In this document: one piece after another, positions 8,849 to 16,151 of the stretch
Position numbering within the stretch: position 1 is the stretch's first letter
Layout of the letters: the number at the start of each line of letters is the position of its first letter
Assembly: GCA_965242795.1 (NCBI GenBank)
Contig: OZ251505.1
Span: 1,984,001 to 2,048,000 of the forward strand
DNA length: 64,000 nucleotides
Direction of reading: 5' to 3'
Source: Bin18 sp965242795
GTDB taxonomy: Bacteria > Desulfobacterota > Binatia > Bin18
Notes under the pieces: generated by a model
The model's database searches: none
The model's input: only the letters and a program-made list of their open reading frames with translations
What the model was told of the DNA's origin: nothing
Position numbers and translations under genes: made by a program

Positions 8849-10045
8849 ATGGCCAAAATTGTAGGGGGTGCTCTCCTAGCAGTTTTCGTAGGGGTCCTTT
8901 TAATCCTTTGGGAGCACTTTTATGAGTACTTTGAAGATGAAATTGAGACCTTTTTGTTGACAATATGGGCCAAACCCATCACTTCGCATTTGTTAAGGAA
9001 CGCTGAGAATGGAAAATCACAACTGGATGACCTAACACACATACTAGGGATAAACAAAAACAAGAAGTTGTTCATTATACAGAAAGAAGAATTATTAAAT
9101 CAACAGAATCAAGATTCACCCGGCACCTGTCCTCCCGGCAATACCCAATCGGAAAATGCAGCGGATGGTGTATCTCTACAAGAAAATCAAAATATTACGG
9201 GTCATTCAGAACCACAGCCCTCCGACAGCACGGGAGAGGAAGAAAGTCCGCAACCGGCCGCGGCAGAGGAACCCAATCCGCCGCGTCCTGTCAAGTCTGG
9301 ATCTCTTGAAGACAGGGTGGGAGAAACGCGACAATCGCGGCCCACGAATCTTGTGAAACCGAAGCTTTCTCCGAGTGACGTAGGAGTCGAGACTCAGAAA
9401 CTCGAGACGCTAGGAGACAGTGCATCTCGATACATGTTTAAGTCAGAGTCTTTTGAAGACCGCGCAGACCGAGAACCTCTTTTTCCATCATGGGAGAAAA
9501 GAGCAATCCCACAAATATTCAAAGCAGGAGAGACGTTCGACTCTCAAGAATTGGATGTCACGAAGTCACGATTCTGCCTTGAGATGATGCGCCCGGAATG
9601 TAAGGATCCTGCTTATGGGGATGAAATCTCTTTGCTTGATATCAGAACCATTGAGGATAACGTCAGGAAGATTTTTTTCTGGACTTCTATGAAGGCATCT
9701 CAAGGTTCTCAAAACGTAGTGCATGTCTGGTCTTCGGAACGGCCGGATGCATGGGTCGAAGAGGTTCACATTTCAATAGGGGATAAAATTAGAAAATTTC
9801 CTATGGAGGACGAAATTCGCCTAAAGGAGCGCCTGTTGGAGATCACGGAAGCAAGCCCGAACATCCATGCGGTGCAAGCCGTGGTTCTCTCCTTGGACCC
9901 TTCTTCCCGTTTTCGGACGTATAGTAGCCTCCGTGCAGTTCCGGGAAGATATTCGGTAGAGGTGTGGCATCCTGACAGTCTCCAAGTTGTCCCCGGGGGC
10001 GAAGCAAAGACGATAACAATAAGACCGCCTTCCGAGTCCGATTAG
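8849..10045 (+). CDS. Membrane-anchored protein with DUF2914-like C-terminus
   Basis: A 398-residue protein with one N-terminal transmembrane helix (about residues 3-22, GGALLAVFVGVLLILW). A helical stretch follows, then a long hydrophilic linker rich in Pro, Glu, Ser and Gln (about 85-220), and a C-terminal globular region (about 238-395). The latter resembles DUF2914: a strand block ending in CLEMMRPECKDP, then RKIFFWTSM, NVVHVW and a final GRYSVEVWHPDSL, echoing the family pattern of an F-W, H-W and W-V-V core. Function is unknown. Base composition is clearly lower in GC and codon use more AT-tolerant than in surrounding genes, suggesting transfer. It precedes a glycosyltransferase by 42 bases. 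The ribosome-binding site is weak, and the alternative ATG at 8835 reads only a few codons. Confidence 0.65.
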   Translation: MAKIVGGALLAVFVGVLLILWEHFYEYFEDEIETFLLTIWAKPITSHLLRNAENGKSQLDDLTHILGINKNKKLFIIQKEELLNQQNQDSPGTCPPGNTQSENAADGVSLQENQNITGHSEPQPSDSTGEEESPQPAAAEEPNPPRPVKSGSLEDRVGETRQSRPTNLVKPKLSPSDVGVETQKLETLGDSASRYMFKSESFEDRADREPLFPSWEKRAIPQIFKAGETFDSQELDVTKSRFCLEMMRPECKDPAYGDEISLLDIRTIEDNVRKIFFWTSMKASQGSQNVVHVWSSERPDAWVEEVHISIGDKIRKFPMEDEIRLKERLLEITEASPNIHAVQAVVLSLDPSSRFRTYSSLRAVPGRYSVEVWHPDSLQVVPGGEAKTITIRPPSESD

Positions 10046-10087
10046 CCTGATACGATCCTGCCCCTCGTTGGCGATGAACGCGAGAGC

Positions 10088-11065
10088 ATGAAGATTGCAT
10101 TACTCGCTCCGCATAGAATCGGAGACGTGGTGTGCAGTTTGATCGTCGGGAATGCCTGCAACAGGTTCGCGGACGTCCATTATATTGTACCTCGGTATAT
10201 GGTCGGACTGTTCGATGGGAGTCCATTCAGAGAATGGGGGTGGAACGATCTTCCCCAAGATCGATTCGATTTGCTGATTGATCTCGCATCGAGCGAACGA
10301 AGCCGACACATCGTCCCGCAGATTTCGGCCAGAAAGAAAGTCGGACGCGCCAGAGGCAGGCTTCAGAAGATCCGGTATCGCACCCTGTATCATAAGCTCG
10401 TTGAAAAACACCCGACCAGGCACGTTGTCTGGGCGTACAAACCGATTCTCGATTATCTGGGCCTTCCTTCCCCGTCCACCATCTATCTGGCTCACCGGGC
10501 GGGTTCTCCTCCGACGTGCCGAAAAGAGGTTTGCCTACACGTCGGCGCAAGCAGGAAAGATCGCTATCTCCCGGTCGATTTGATTCGGAGAATATGCAGG
10601 TATTTTTCCGACAGACGAATTCCTGTCCGGCTGATCGGAGCGGAACGGGTCCGCGCGGAAGAAATACGCACGTTGACGTCGGGATACCCGACGTACGAGG
10701 AAGGGAATCTGGCCGTTGTCAAAACGTGGCTGTCCAACGCGCTTCTGACGATTGCCCCCGACAGCGGCATCTTCCATCTCGCCAGCGCCTTGGGAGGAAA
10801 GACCCTGGGCATCTATGGCCCCAAACCGTATAGCCGGACGGGCTCGATCAACCCGAACGCCACGGCAATCGAAGGGGATTGCGCTTGCCAACGGCAAAAG
10901 CGAAGCATCCGCTGCCTGGAGGTAAGCCGATGTCTCAGAGAAATCCCGTTTGCAGTCGTCCAACACAAAATCGAAACCCTTCTCCAGAGCCCGGACGAAC
11001 AAATCAGCCCCGGAGGCCGGATCGGCACAGCCTCGTCATTCGACATGGAGATGGAGAGCGAGTAA
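10088..11065 (+). CDS. Glycosyltransferase family 9 (heptosyltransferase-like)
   Basis: A 325-residue GT-B enzyme of family 9, the family of ADP-heptose:LPS heptosyltransferases. The N-terminal domain begins MKIALLAPHRIGDVV, matching the usual R-x-G-D-x-(V/L) opening of GT9 enzymes. The C-terminal domain carries the signature LLTIAPDSGIFHLASALGG followed by TLGIYGPKPYSRTG, equivalent to the nucleotide-sugar-binding D-(T/S)-G-x-x-H-x-A motif. It probably transfers a sugar to LPS or another surface glycan at the cytoplasmic face of the inner membrane. Acceptor and donor cannot be read from sequence. No LPS-core genes surround it, so it is probably an isolated transferred gene modifying a surface glycan. 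Confidence 0.82.
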   Translation: MKIALLAPHRIGDVVCSLIVGNACNRFADVHYIVPRYMVGLFDGSPFREWGWNDLPQDRFDLLIDLASSERSRHIVPQISARKKVGRARGRLQKIRYRTLYHKLVEKHPTRHVVWAYKPILDYLGLPSPSTIYLAHRAGSPPTCRKEVCLHVGASRKDRYLPVDLIRRICRYFSDRRIPVRLIGAERVRAEEIRTLTSGYPTYEEGNLAVVKTWLSNALLTIAPDSGIFHLASALGGKTLGIYGPKPYSRTGSINPNATAIEGDCACQRQKRSIRCLEVSRCLREIPFAVVQHKIETLLQSPDEQISPGGRIGTASSFDMEMESE

Positions 11066-11088
11066 GGCTCTGGACGTCCTGCCACGAT

Positions 11089-11116
11089 GTCGGGTTACGC
11101 CTCCGGCTAACCCGAC
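11089..11116. repeat. Inverted repeat of the GTCGGGTTA family
   Basis: GTCGGGTTA and TAACCCGAC form a perfect 9-bp inverted repeat around CGCCTCCGGC. A further copy lies at 14155-14182 (one arm base changed). More degenerate copies precede the two antitoxin reading frames (about 12762-12794 and 13489-13521). It is confined to the 11-14.2 kb accessory patch in this window. Confidence 0.7.
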
Positions 11117-11208
11117 CTACGGAACTATTTACTGTAGTGAACGGCCCGTCCAGGCTAGGCTGCCTGGGCGGGTTAAACCCCTACCCCGTATCCATTAGGA
11201 GGCTCGAA

Positions 11209-11772
11209 ATGTTAGGTATCACAGAAGGATCAGGTATCAAGAGAATCGCAATCGGTCTGGGCGTATTCATCGTGATCTTTTGGATAATTTCCGCGGCTTT
11301 ATGGACAATAGTACCCGGGGGAGAGCGGGCCGACAGAGCTCTTGTCTTCGTTGGAATCTTAGACCTCATAGTCTTTCTGTTCGTCGCTACCGTAGGATTG
11401 GCGCAGCTTATAGCCATGAGAGGACAGAACGAACTGAGCCGAATAATCTTTTGGAAAAGTTCCATACAAGAAATTAACAAGCTTATATTGGAGAATCCGG
11501 ACAAATTTGTCCCGATATTCTATCCGGGCAAACGTCCTGAAGAAGTTTTGAGGATTACTGGAGCATATACAAGTCTCAACACATTTGAAACAATTTTCCA
11601 CATGAGAAAAAGCCAGGATCCAAAGCAAGTCAAAGAACTTCTTAGGACTTATATTTTCAATAATGATCCAATTAAAGAGCTGTGGAAGCAAAAAGAATAT
11701 CGAGACGCTTTTACCACAGAATTCCAAGATGCGATAAATGATATTCTCCCCAAAACGTCATTGAACGAGTAG
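11209..11772 (+). CDS. Unknown protein with two transmembrane helices
   Basis: A 187-residue protein. The start is the ATG eight bases after a clear AGGAGG; the frame is open further upstream but overlaps the glycosyltransferase gene. Two strong membrane helices lie at about residues 11-36 (IAIGLGVFIVIFWIISAALW) and 43-68 (ALVFVGILDLIVFLFVATVG). A soluble, charged C-terminal region of about 115 residues follows and is predicted largely helical. I do not recognise the family. GC content is about 40-45%, far below the surrounding genome, so it is probably imported. It could be a phage or defence accessory or an envelope protein associated with the glycosyltransferase upstream; nothing decides between these. 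Confidence 0.6.
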   Translation: MLGITEGSGIKRIAIGLGVFIVIFWIISAALWTIVPGGERADRALVFVGILDLIVFLFVATVGLAQLIAMRGQNELSRIIFWKSSIQEINKLILENPDKFVPIFYPGKRPEEVLRITGAYTSLNTFETIFHMRKSQDPKQVKELLRTYIFNNDPIKELWKQKEYRDAFTTEFQDAINDILPKTSLNE

Positions 11773-11935
11773 CCTTGTAGCGGCAATTTAGCACGGCGTA
11801 GCCTAACATGAACCTTCCTGGTAGGCTTGACCTTGAAGGCTAGGACAAAATGTCAGATTACGTTTCTAGCTAGTCCAATTTGCTGCCTGAGATGTCGTCG
11901 TCATTCGTCTCAACCTTCTCGTTCTCCTGTACGCC

Positions 11936-12036
11936 CGTATCGTAGGGGCAACTCCCCGTGGTTGCCCGGTGGAGTGCGACTAAGAATCGGTTGATTGTAG
12001 TGAGGGGAAGGGCAGGCGCGGGGGCCTGCCCCTACA
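11936..12036. repeat. GTAGGGGCA-type repeats in gap before coiled-coil gene 1
   Basis: The 11773-12158 gap has no supported gene. It contains a CGTAGGGGCAACTCCCCGTGG element at about 11940 and a GGGCAGGC...GCCTGCCCCTAC element ending near 12034. A degraded stretch at about 11815-11870 may be an old copy of the GTCGGGTTA family. Confidence 0.6.
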
Positions 12037-12158
12037 TCATCCACTTCTCGACAGCCTGCCTGCTCCGAAAGATGGCTTTCAACCCCCTCCAAGTCGTCCT
12101 TTTTCTTTCTTCTCCGTCGGCTTGACAGGCCGGGATGATCGGCATTGTATCGGACTCC

Positions 12159-12728
12159 ATGCAACGTCTCCTCGCCGCGTGGGTCCTAGCGACCCTCACG
12201 TGTTTCTCCGGTGGCCCCCGGTCAGCCTTGGCCGCGGACACCATCCCGGCCGTCTCCGACGAGAACCGGCTGATCCGCCTCGAAACCAAGGTGGATGCAC
12301 TCATCGCCCTCCTGAATCAGCGCATGGACCATCTGAATCAGCGCATGGATCATCTCGAACAGCGCATGGACCGTATCGAGCAGCGTATGGACCGTATCGA
12401 GCAGCGTATGGACCGGATTGAGCAGCGCATGGATCGCCGCTTCCAGGAGCTCCGCACGGACATGAACAGCCAATTCGACCGGCTGAACGCCCTGCTCATC
12501 GGCCTCTGTTCCGTCTTCGGGCTGCTCGTGGTGGCCCTGTTCGGATTCGTCCTCTGGGACCGCCGTTCGATGCTGAGACCCCTGGAGGCCGACATGAAGC
12601 GTCTGGAAGGCGACCTCGCCACCAAAGGCTCCAAGACCCGACTGGACGCGACGGTCAACGCCCTCCGCGCCTGGGCGCAGGAGAATCACCAACTCGCCGC
12701 CGTCCTCAAGCGCCTGAATCTGATGTAG
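12159..12728 (+). CDS. Secreted/anchored coiled-coil TM protein, paralogue 1
   Basis: About 189 residues. A signal sequence (MQRLLAAWVLATLTCFSGG...ALAAD) is followed by a heptad coiled coil (about 25-115) with six consecutive copies of Q-R-M-D-x-(L/I)-(N/E). One transmembrane helix follows (about 128-148, LLIGLCSVFGLLVVALFGFVLW), then WDRR and a cytoplasmic helical tail ending LKRLNLM. Proteins of this layout (short coiled coil, one TM, LWDRR, conserved C-terminal helix) are common in high-GC bacteria and uncharacterised. The start at 12159 is chosen because it begins the signal peptide; an ATG at 12135 is in frame and neither has a good ribosome-binding site. Two paralogues lie within 2.7 kb. 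Confidence 0.72.
   Translation: MQRLLAAWVLATLTCFSGGPRSALAADTIPAVSDENRLIRLETKVDALIALLNQRMDHLNQRMDHLEQRMDRIEQRMDRIEQRMDRIEQRMDRRFQELRTDMNSQFDRLNALLIGLCSVFGLLVVALFGFVLWDRRSMLRPLEADMKRLEGDLATKGSKTRLDATVNALRAWAQENHQLAAVLKRLNLM
12318..12443 (+). repeat. In-frame 21-bp tandem repeat, six units
   Basis: Six consecutive 21-bp units starting CAGCGCATGGA encode successive heptads of the coiled coil. The three central units are nearly identical at DNA level. The duplicated gene 0.8 kb downstream has only three such units (13109-13171), so the array has expanded or contracted without shifting frame. Confidence 0.85.
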
Positions 12729-12820
12729 CCCCGCTGGTCGGATGGCTGCATGACAAGGTGGCGGCTTACGCCCTTGGCTGACCCGTCCTGCGGAACTATT
12801 CGGAAAGGAGGTTCAGCATC

Positions 12821-12916
12821 ATGCACGTCACGGCGACCGAACTCCAGACTCGGTTAGACCGCTATTTGAAGGCCGCACAAGCTGAACCTGTCTTCTTTAC
12901 TTCTCCGCCGGCTTGA
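12821..12916 (+). pseudogene. Truncated Phd/YefM-type antitoxin fragment
   Basis: Begins exactly like the intact antitoxin at 13549 (MHVTATELQTRLDRYL, with AAAGGAGG upstream). After about 24 codons it runs into the junction of the tandem duplication and stops at residue 31. It keeps the N-terminal DNA-binding part only partly and lacks the toxin-binding C-terminus and any linked toxin. It is best read as a by-product of the duplication, although a short product could still be made because the ribosome-binding site is intact. Confidence 0.8.
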
Positions 12917-12949
12917 CAGGCCGGGATGATCGGCATTGTATCGGGCTCC

Positions 12950-13456
12950 ATGCAACGTCTTTTCGCCGCGTGGGTCATAGTGACCCTCACGTGTTTCTCC
13001 GGCGGTTCCCAGTCGGCCTTGGCTGCGGACGTCGCCCCGGCCGTCTCCGACGAGAACCGGCTGATCCGCCTCGAAACCAAGGTGGATGCAATCAACGATC
13101 TCCTGAATCAGCGCATGGATCATCTCGAACAGCGAGTCGATCGCCTGGAACAGAGCCTGGATCGTCGCTTCCAGGAGCTCCGCACGGACATGAACAGCCA
13201 ATTCGACCGGCTGAATGCCCTGCTCATCGGCCTCTGTTCCGTCTTCGGGCTGCTCGTGGTGGCCCTGTTCGGGTTCGTTCTCTGGGACCGCCGTTCTATG
13301 CTGAGACCCCTGGAGGCCGACATGAGGCGTCTGGAAGGCGACCTCGCCACCAAAGGCTCCAAGACCCGACTGGACGCGACGGTCAACGCCCTCCGCGCCT
13401 GGGCGCAGGAGAATCACCAACTGGCCGCCGTGCTCAAGCGCCTGAACCTGATGTAG
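12950..13456 (+). CDS. Secreted/anchored coiled-coil TM protein, paralogue 2
   Basis: About 168 residues and the tandem copy of the gene at 12159. The signal peptide, transmembrane helix, LWDRRSMLRPLEADM segment and C-terminal helix are virtually identical. The coiled coil is shorter by three heptads (QRMDHLE, QRVDRLE, QSLDRRF). The start was chosen as in paralogue 1. Conservation of everything except heptad number suggests the stalk length may vary while anchor and tail are constrained. Function unknown. Confidence 0.72.
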   Translation: MQRLFAAWVIVTLTCFSGGSQSALAADVAPAVSDENRLIRLETKVDAINDLLNQRMDHLEQRVDRLEQSLDRRFQELRTDMNSQFDRLNALLIGLCSVFGLLVVALFGFVLWDRRSMLRPLEADMRRLEGDLATKGSKTRLDATVNALRAWAQENHQLAAVLKRLNLM

Positions 13457-13548
13457 CCCCGCTGGTCGGATGGCTGCATGACAAGGTGTCGGCTTACGCC
13501 CTTGGAGAACCCGGCCTACGGAACTATTCGGAAAGGATGTTCAGCATC

Positions 13549-13782
13549 ATGCACGTCACGGCGACCGAACTCCAGACTCGGTTGGACCGCTATTTGGAGG
13601 CCGCACAAGCTGGACCTGTCATCGTCGAAAAATCCGGCAGGGCACGCAACGTCGTGCTCTCCAAGCGCCGCTATGACCAACTCTGCGAACTCGAAGACAA
13701 ACTCTGGGCAATGGAAGCTCGATCCGCGGAGCAAGAAGGCTTCCTGTCCGACGAAGAGGTCCGCGAATTACTGAAACGATAG
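13549..13782 (+). CDS. Type II antitoxin, Phd/YefM family
   Basis: A 77-residue protein with the Phd/YefM N-terminal fold (VTATELQTRLDRYLEAA, then GPVIVEKSGRARNVVLS). It has a C-terminal acidic helical tail (EEVRELLKR) that would wrap the toxin. It should bind operator DNA and neutralise the RelE/ParE-type toxin whose start codon lies four bases after its stop. The start is chosen by alignment with the truncated copy, where a good ribosome-binding site precedes the same ATG; an ATG four codons upstream is also possible. Autoregulation of the pair is expected from the family. Confidence 0.85.
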   Translation: MHVTATELQTRLDRYLEAAQAGPVIVEKSGRARNVVLSKRRYDQLCELEDKLWAMEARSAEQEGFLSDEEVRELLKR

Positions 13783-13786
13783 GTCA

Positions 13787-14065
13787 ATGGCCTCGGCCCT
13801 CGAACCGAGTATTGCGCGTCGGGCAGGACGCTTCATCAAAACCCTTCCACCCAAGCAGTACAAACAGGTCGTGGACGCCATCCTGTCCTTGCTGAATGAC
13901 CCGCGGCCCCACGACAGCCGCGCGTTGAAGGCAGGCAAGAACCTTCGCCGCGTCGATATCGGCGAGTATCGGGTAGTGTATCGTGTGGAAGACGATACCC
14001 TGCTGGTCCTCGTAGCCGGCAAGCGCAACGACGATGCCGTTTACAGAATGCTTGCCCGACTCTGA
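13787..14065 (+). CDS. RelE/ParE superfamily toxin
   Basis: A 92-residue basic protein with the typical toxin pattern: an N-terminal helical hairpin (RRAGRFIKTLPPKQYKQVVDAILSL) and NPRP-like LNDPRPHDSRALKAG. The beta-sheet core is LRRVDIGEYRVVYRV followed by LLVLVAGKRNDDAVYR. RelE homologues cleave mRNA on the ribosome; the basic residues near the C-terminus (Arg in EYRVVYR, Lys-Arg in GKRNDD) are in the expected positions. It forms an operon with the antitoxin upstream and lies in the duplicated accessory patch, so stabilisation of that patch is a plausible role. Confidence 0.88.
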   Translation: MASALEPSIARRAGRFIKTLPPKQYKQVVDAILSLLNDPRPHDSRALKAGKNLRRVDIGEYRVVYRVEDDTLLVLVAGKRNDDAVYRMLARL

Positions 14066-14258
14066 CCGAATTACCGGGGCGCACCGTTGCAGGCACGCTC
14101 AACGTTGCAGCTTCTCAAGGTATTCCCCGACGATGCGGTCGAAGGCGTTGGGATGTCGCGTTACGCCTCCGGCTTACCCGACCTACAGAACCCAGACAGG
14201 GTGCGTTCCCTCTGCGTGATCTCCCACAACCCGCTCGTCCGTATCGCGGGGTCCGCCC

Positions 14259-14837
14259 CTACATCAGGTTGAGCCGCTTGAGGATGGCGGCCATACGCTG
14301 ATCCTCCTGCCCCCAAGCACGGAGCGCATTCACCGCAGACTCCAGCATGCGTTTCGATCCCTTGTCGGCGACGTCGGCCTCTATCTGTCTGATTTCGGTC
14401 TCGATCGGCTTGAGCACGGAGCGCCTGTCCCACATCGTCAGGCCGAGGCCGACGGCCAGCAGCCCCAGAAACCCGATGAGCATGTTGTTCATCCGATTGA
14501 GGTGTCCGCTCAGCTCTGCACGCGTCGAAGCTAACTGACTATTCAGATCTGCGCGCGTCGAGGCTAACTGGCTATTCAAATCTGCGCGAATCGAGACCAT
14601 CTCTTTGTCCATACGGTCTTCGAAGCGGTTCAGACGGTTGTCGATACGCTCCTCGAAGCGGTTGAACCGGTCTTCGAGTCGCCCCAGCCGGCCATCGATC
14701 CCGTCCAGCCTCGCCTCGATCCGGGTCAGTCTGTCCTGATCGGATACGTCCGCTGCAACGTCCGCTGCCGAAACCTGCCGCGGACCGGGGAAAGATGAGG
14801 CCAATATCAACGTCCAGACGACAACCAAAAGTTTCAT
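14259..14837 (-). CDS. Secreted/anchored coiled-coil TM protein, paralogue 3
   Basis: About 192 residues, diverged from the two genes at 12159 and 12950 and in opposite orientation. The order is the same: signal peptide (MKLLVVVWTLILASSFPGP...VSAAD), coiled coil, one transmembrane helix (MLIGFLGLLAVGLGLTMW), WDRRSVLKPIE, and a C-terminal helix ending AAILKRLNLM. The coiled coil contains about three 11-residue units (STRADLNSQLA), encoded by a 33-bp near-identical repeat at about 14513-14611. The start is the codon that opens the signal peptide. Identical endings (LKRLNLM) in all three suggest a functional C-terminal tail. Confidence 0.7.
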   Translation of the reverse strand: MKLLVVVWTLILASSFPGPRQVSAADVAADVSDQDRLTRIEARLDGIDGRLGRLEDRFNRFEERIDNRLNRFEDRMDKEMVSIRADLNSQLASTRADLNSQLASTRAELSGHLNRMNNMLIGFLGLLAVGLGLTMWDRRSVLKPIETEIRQIEADVADKGSKRMLESAVNALRAWGQEDQRMAAILKRLNLM

Positions 14838-14879
14838 GCGTCCATACAACGCTGCGCGTTCCGGTATGTCAACCAAGCT

Positions 14880-15080
14880 GGGATAGGGGAAAAAAGCGGA
14901 GCCCGGAGGCCATGATACGCCTGGAGGGCACCGGTAGTGTCTCGGCGTAAGAATTCTCTCGCTCCCAGATTACGCCCCGGACAAGTTCCGGCCTTCCTCT
15001 GGTCTTCGAGTCTGTCGAAGGGCAACCCCCATCCTGTTGCTCGACATGATTCGACCATTCGACAAGCTCAGGAATCGATG
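14880..15080. repeat. Dispersed repeats in gap before lipoprotein gene
   Basis: The 14838-15186 gap holds no supported gene. It contains TACGCCCCGGACAAGTTCCGG (about 14970-14990) and two halves of the TTCGACAAGCTCAGG family near 15010 and 15053, one in each orientation. The stretch from 15100 to 15186 is more AT-rich and probably holds the promoter of the lipoprotein gene, but no convincing hexamers were seen. Confidence 0.5.
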
Positions 15081-15186
15081 AGGGGCAGGGCCACCGTATT
15101 GAGTCGGCCCGAAATTTTCCGATCAAGTACTATCAGGCCGAAACACAACTTGACAAATCGGGCCGCGTTCTTTAGGAGTTCGCCCT

Positions 15187-15516
15187 ATGCAAAACTACAT
15201 CTCATCCTACGGCAAATGGGTGCGGCAAGGAATCGTCGCGTGTGGCGTTGGCTCGATTCTGGTGCTGGGAGGCTGCGAACTCGGCGCTCCGCCGATCGAA
15301 GAACAAAAGGACGAGGAGCCCAAGCAGTCGCTGGTCGATCAGTACAAGCAGGCCAACAAGGAAAGCCGCGACCCGGGACTGGCGGCCAACCCGAAAGCGC
15401 TTGCCGAGTCTGCAGAAGGCGCGGGCGATGAGATGCCGGCAGAGAATGCGGGCACGGAGGGCGCCACCGACGAGATGCCTGCAGAGAGTGGGGATATGGG
15501 AGGCGATGCCAACTAG
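15187..15516 (+). CDS. Small acidic lipoprotein
   Basis: A 109-residue protein starting ten bases after AGGAG. It has a type II signal sequence with lipobox LVLGGC (Cys at about residue 32). The mature part is hydrophilic and acidic, with two near-repeats of D-E-M-P-A-E in the last 40 residues. No enzymatic motif is visible. The lack of Asp immediately after the lipidated Cys (Glu-Leu) is compatible with outer-membrane sorting. Unknown function; a hairpin follows. Confidence 0.7.
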   Translation: MQNYISSYGKWVRQGIVACGVGSILVLGGCELGAPPIEEQKDEEPKQSLVDQYKQANKESRDPGLAANPKALAESAEGAGDEMPAENAGTEGATDEMPAESGDMGGDAN

Positions 15517-15573
15517 GCGCGCTGTCCGGTCTTCACTTGCCGGCTTCCTTTCCCATCCCGCCATCACCATCAA

Positions 15574-15604
15574 CCGGGCCGTCCGATGAACTCGGACGGC
15601 CCGG
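15574..15604 (+). terminator. Strong hairpin after lipoprotein gene
   Basis: A 13-bp perfect stem (CCGGGCCGTCCGA and its complement) with a five-base loop TGAAC lies 58 bases after the stop. Only a short CACCTT follows, so it may act as a terminator without a long T run. It also lies about 0.2 kb beyond the convergent minus-strand cluster end. Confidence 0.6.
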
Positions 15605-15774
15605 CACCTTGCCCGCGCGTGACGTCACACCCGACGCGCCGCCCCAGGTTCAGAAACCGAAAGCCGATTACCGGCTTCTCCTCCTACCTTTTCCCTCTCC
15701 TAGGATTGGAGAGGGGAGAGGACTTCGGGGAAGATCGGGCCAGCCTTTCGCGATCCTCCCGATTGGGAGCGCGA

Positions 15775-16035
15775 CTAAGATAAGAGCCTGACGAGTCCGG
15801 CGGTCAACGCTGCGTTGGCCAGGACGATGCCGATGGCGACTTTGAGCAGATCGGCCTTGAGGTCGGCAAGGTCGCCTTTGAGTTCGGCTCTGAGGTCGGC
15901 GATGTCGGCTTTTGTCGCAACCCCTTCGGTCACCGCTTGGCTCATCGTGGCAACGATGGCCTCGGCATGGGCGGCTTCCATGCCGGCGGCTTGAAGTGTG
16001 CGGGCCGCGGTGAGGGTGTCGAACGTGTGGTTCAT
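15775..16035 (-). CDS. Small coiled-coil membrane protein (DUF1640-like)
   Basis: An 86-residue protein preceded by GAGGAG. The N-terminal helix has FDTLTAARTLQAAGMEAAHAEAI, then VTEGVATKADIADLRAELKGDL, a coiled coil of the kind seen in DUF1640/CCDC90-like bacterial proteins, and a C-terminal transmembrane helix (IGIVLANAALTAGLVRLL). It is the last gene in the direction of the minus-strand envelope cluster but is separated from the MMPL gene by a terminator, so it may be transcribed separately. The much longer reading frame that contains it upstream is only the shadow of the MMPL gene. Confidence 0.7.
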   Translation of the reverse strand: MNHTFDTLTAARTLQAAGMEAAHAEAIVATMSQAVTEGVATKADIADLRAELKGDLADLKADLLKVAIGIVLANAALTAGLVRLLS

Positions 16036-16095
16036 GGTCGCTCCTCGCTTTCGTGAATCTATCCTACCCCGTCCGTCCGAAAAAAGAGCTTCACA

Positions 16096-16129
16096 AAAAA
16101 AGAGGCAGTCCGTATGGACTGCCTCTTTC
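16096..16129 (-). terminator. Rho-independent terminator of envelope cluster
   Basis: A perfect 13-bp stem (AAAGAGGCAGTCC and complement, loop GTAT). On the minus strand it is followed by a T run. It lies 22 bases after the stop of MMPL exporter 1. The stem ends in A/T pairs on both sides, so it could also act on the plus strand. Confidence 0.88.
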
Positions 16130-16151
16130 TCTTTGCCTCGCAGGATGCGGA

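Larger units (their letters stand above)
12124..13621 (+). repeat. Tandem duplication of coiled-coil gene plus antitoxin start
   Basis: Two direct copies, about 12124-12889 and 12915-13621, each contain a coiled-coil gene, the same spacer (CCCCGCTGGTCGGATGGCTG) and the first codons of a Phd-type antitoxin. Copy one ends inside the antitoxin at codon 24, where it joins the DNA preceding copy two. Differences are the heptad number and scattered substitutions. Confidence 0.85.

Noticed and set aside
12318..12443. Possible CRISPR array
   Set aside because: Units of 21 bp are contiguous without spacers and encode heptads in frame.
12913..13548. N-terminal extension of the antitoxin in frame
   Set aside because: It is the second frame of coiled-coil paralogue 2; the intact antitoxin start is defined by the duplicated copy.
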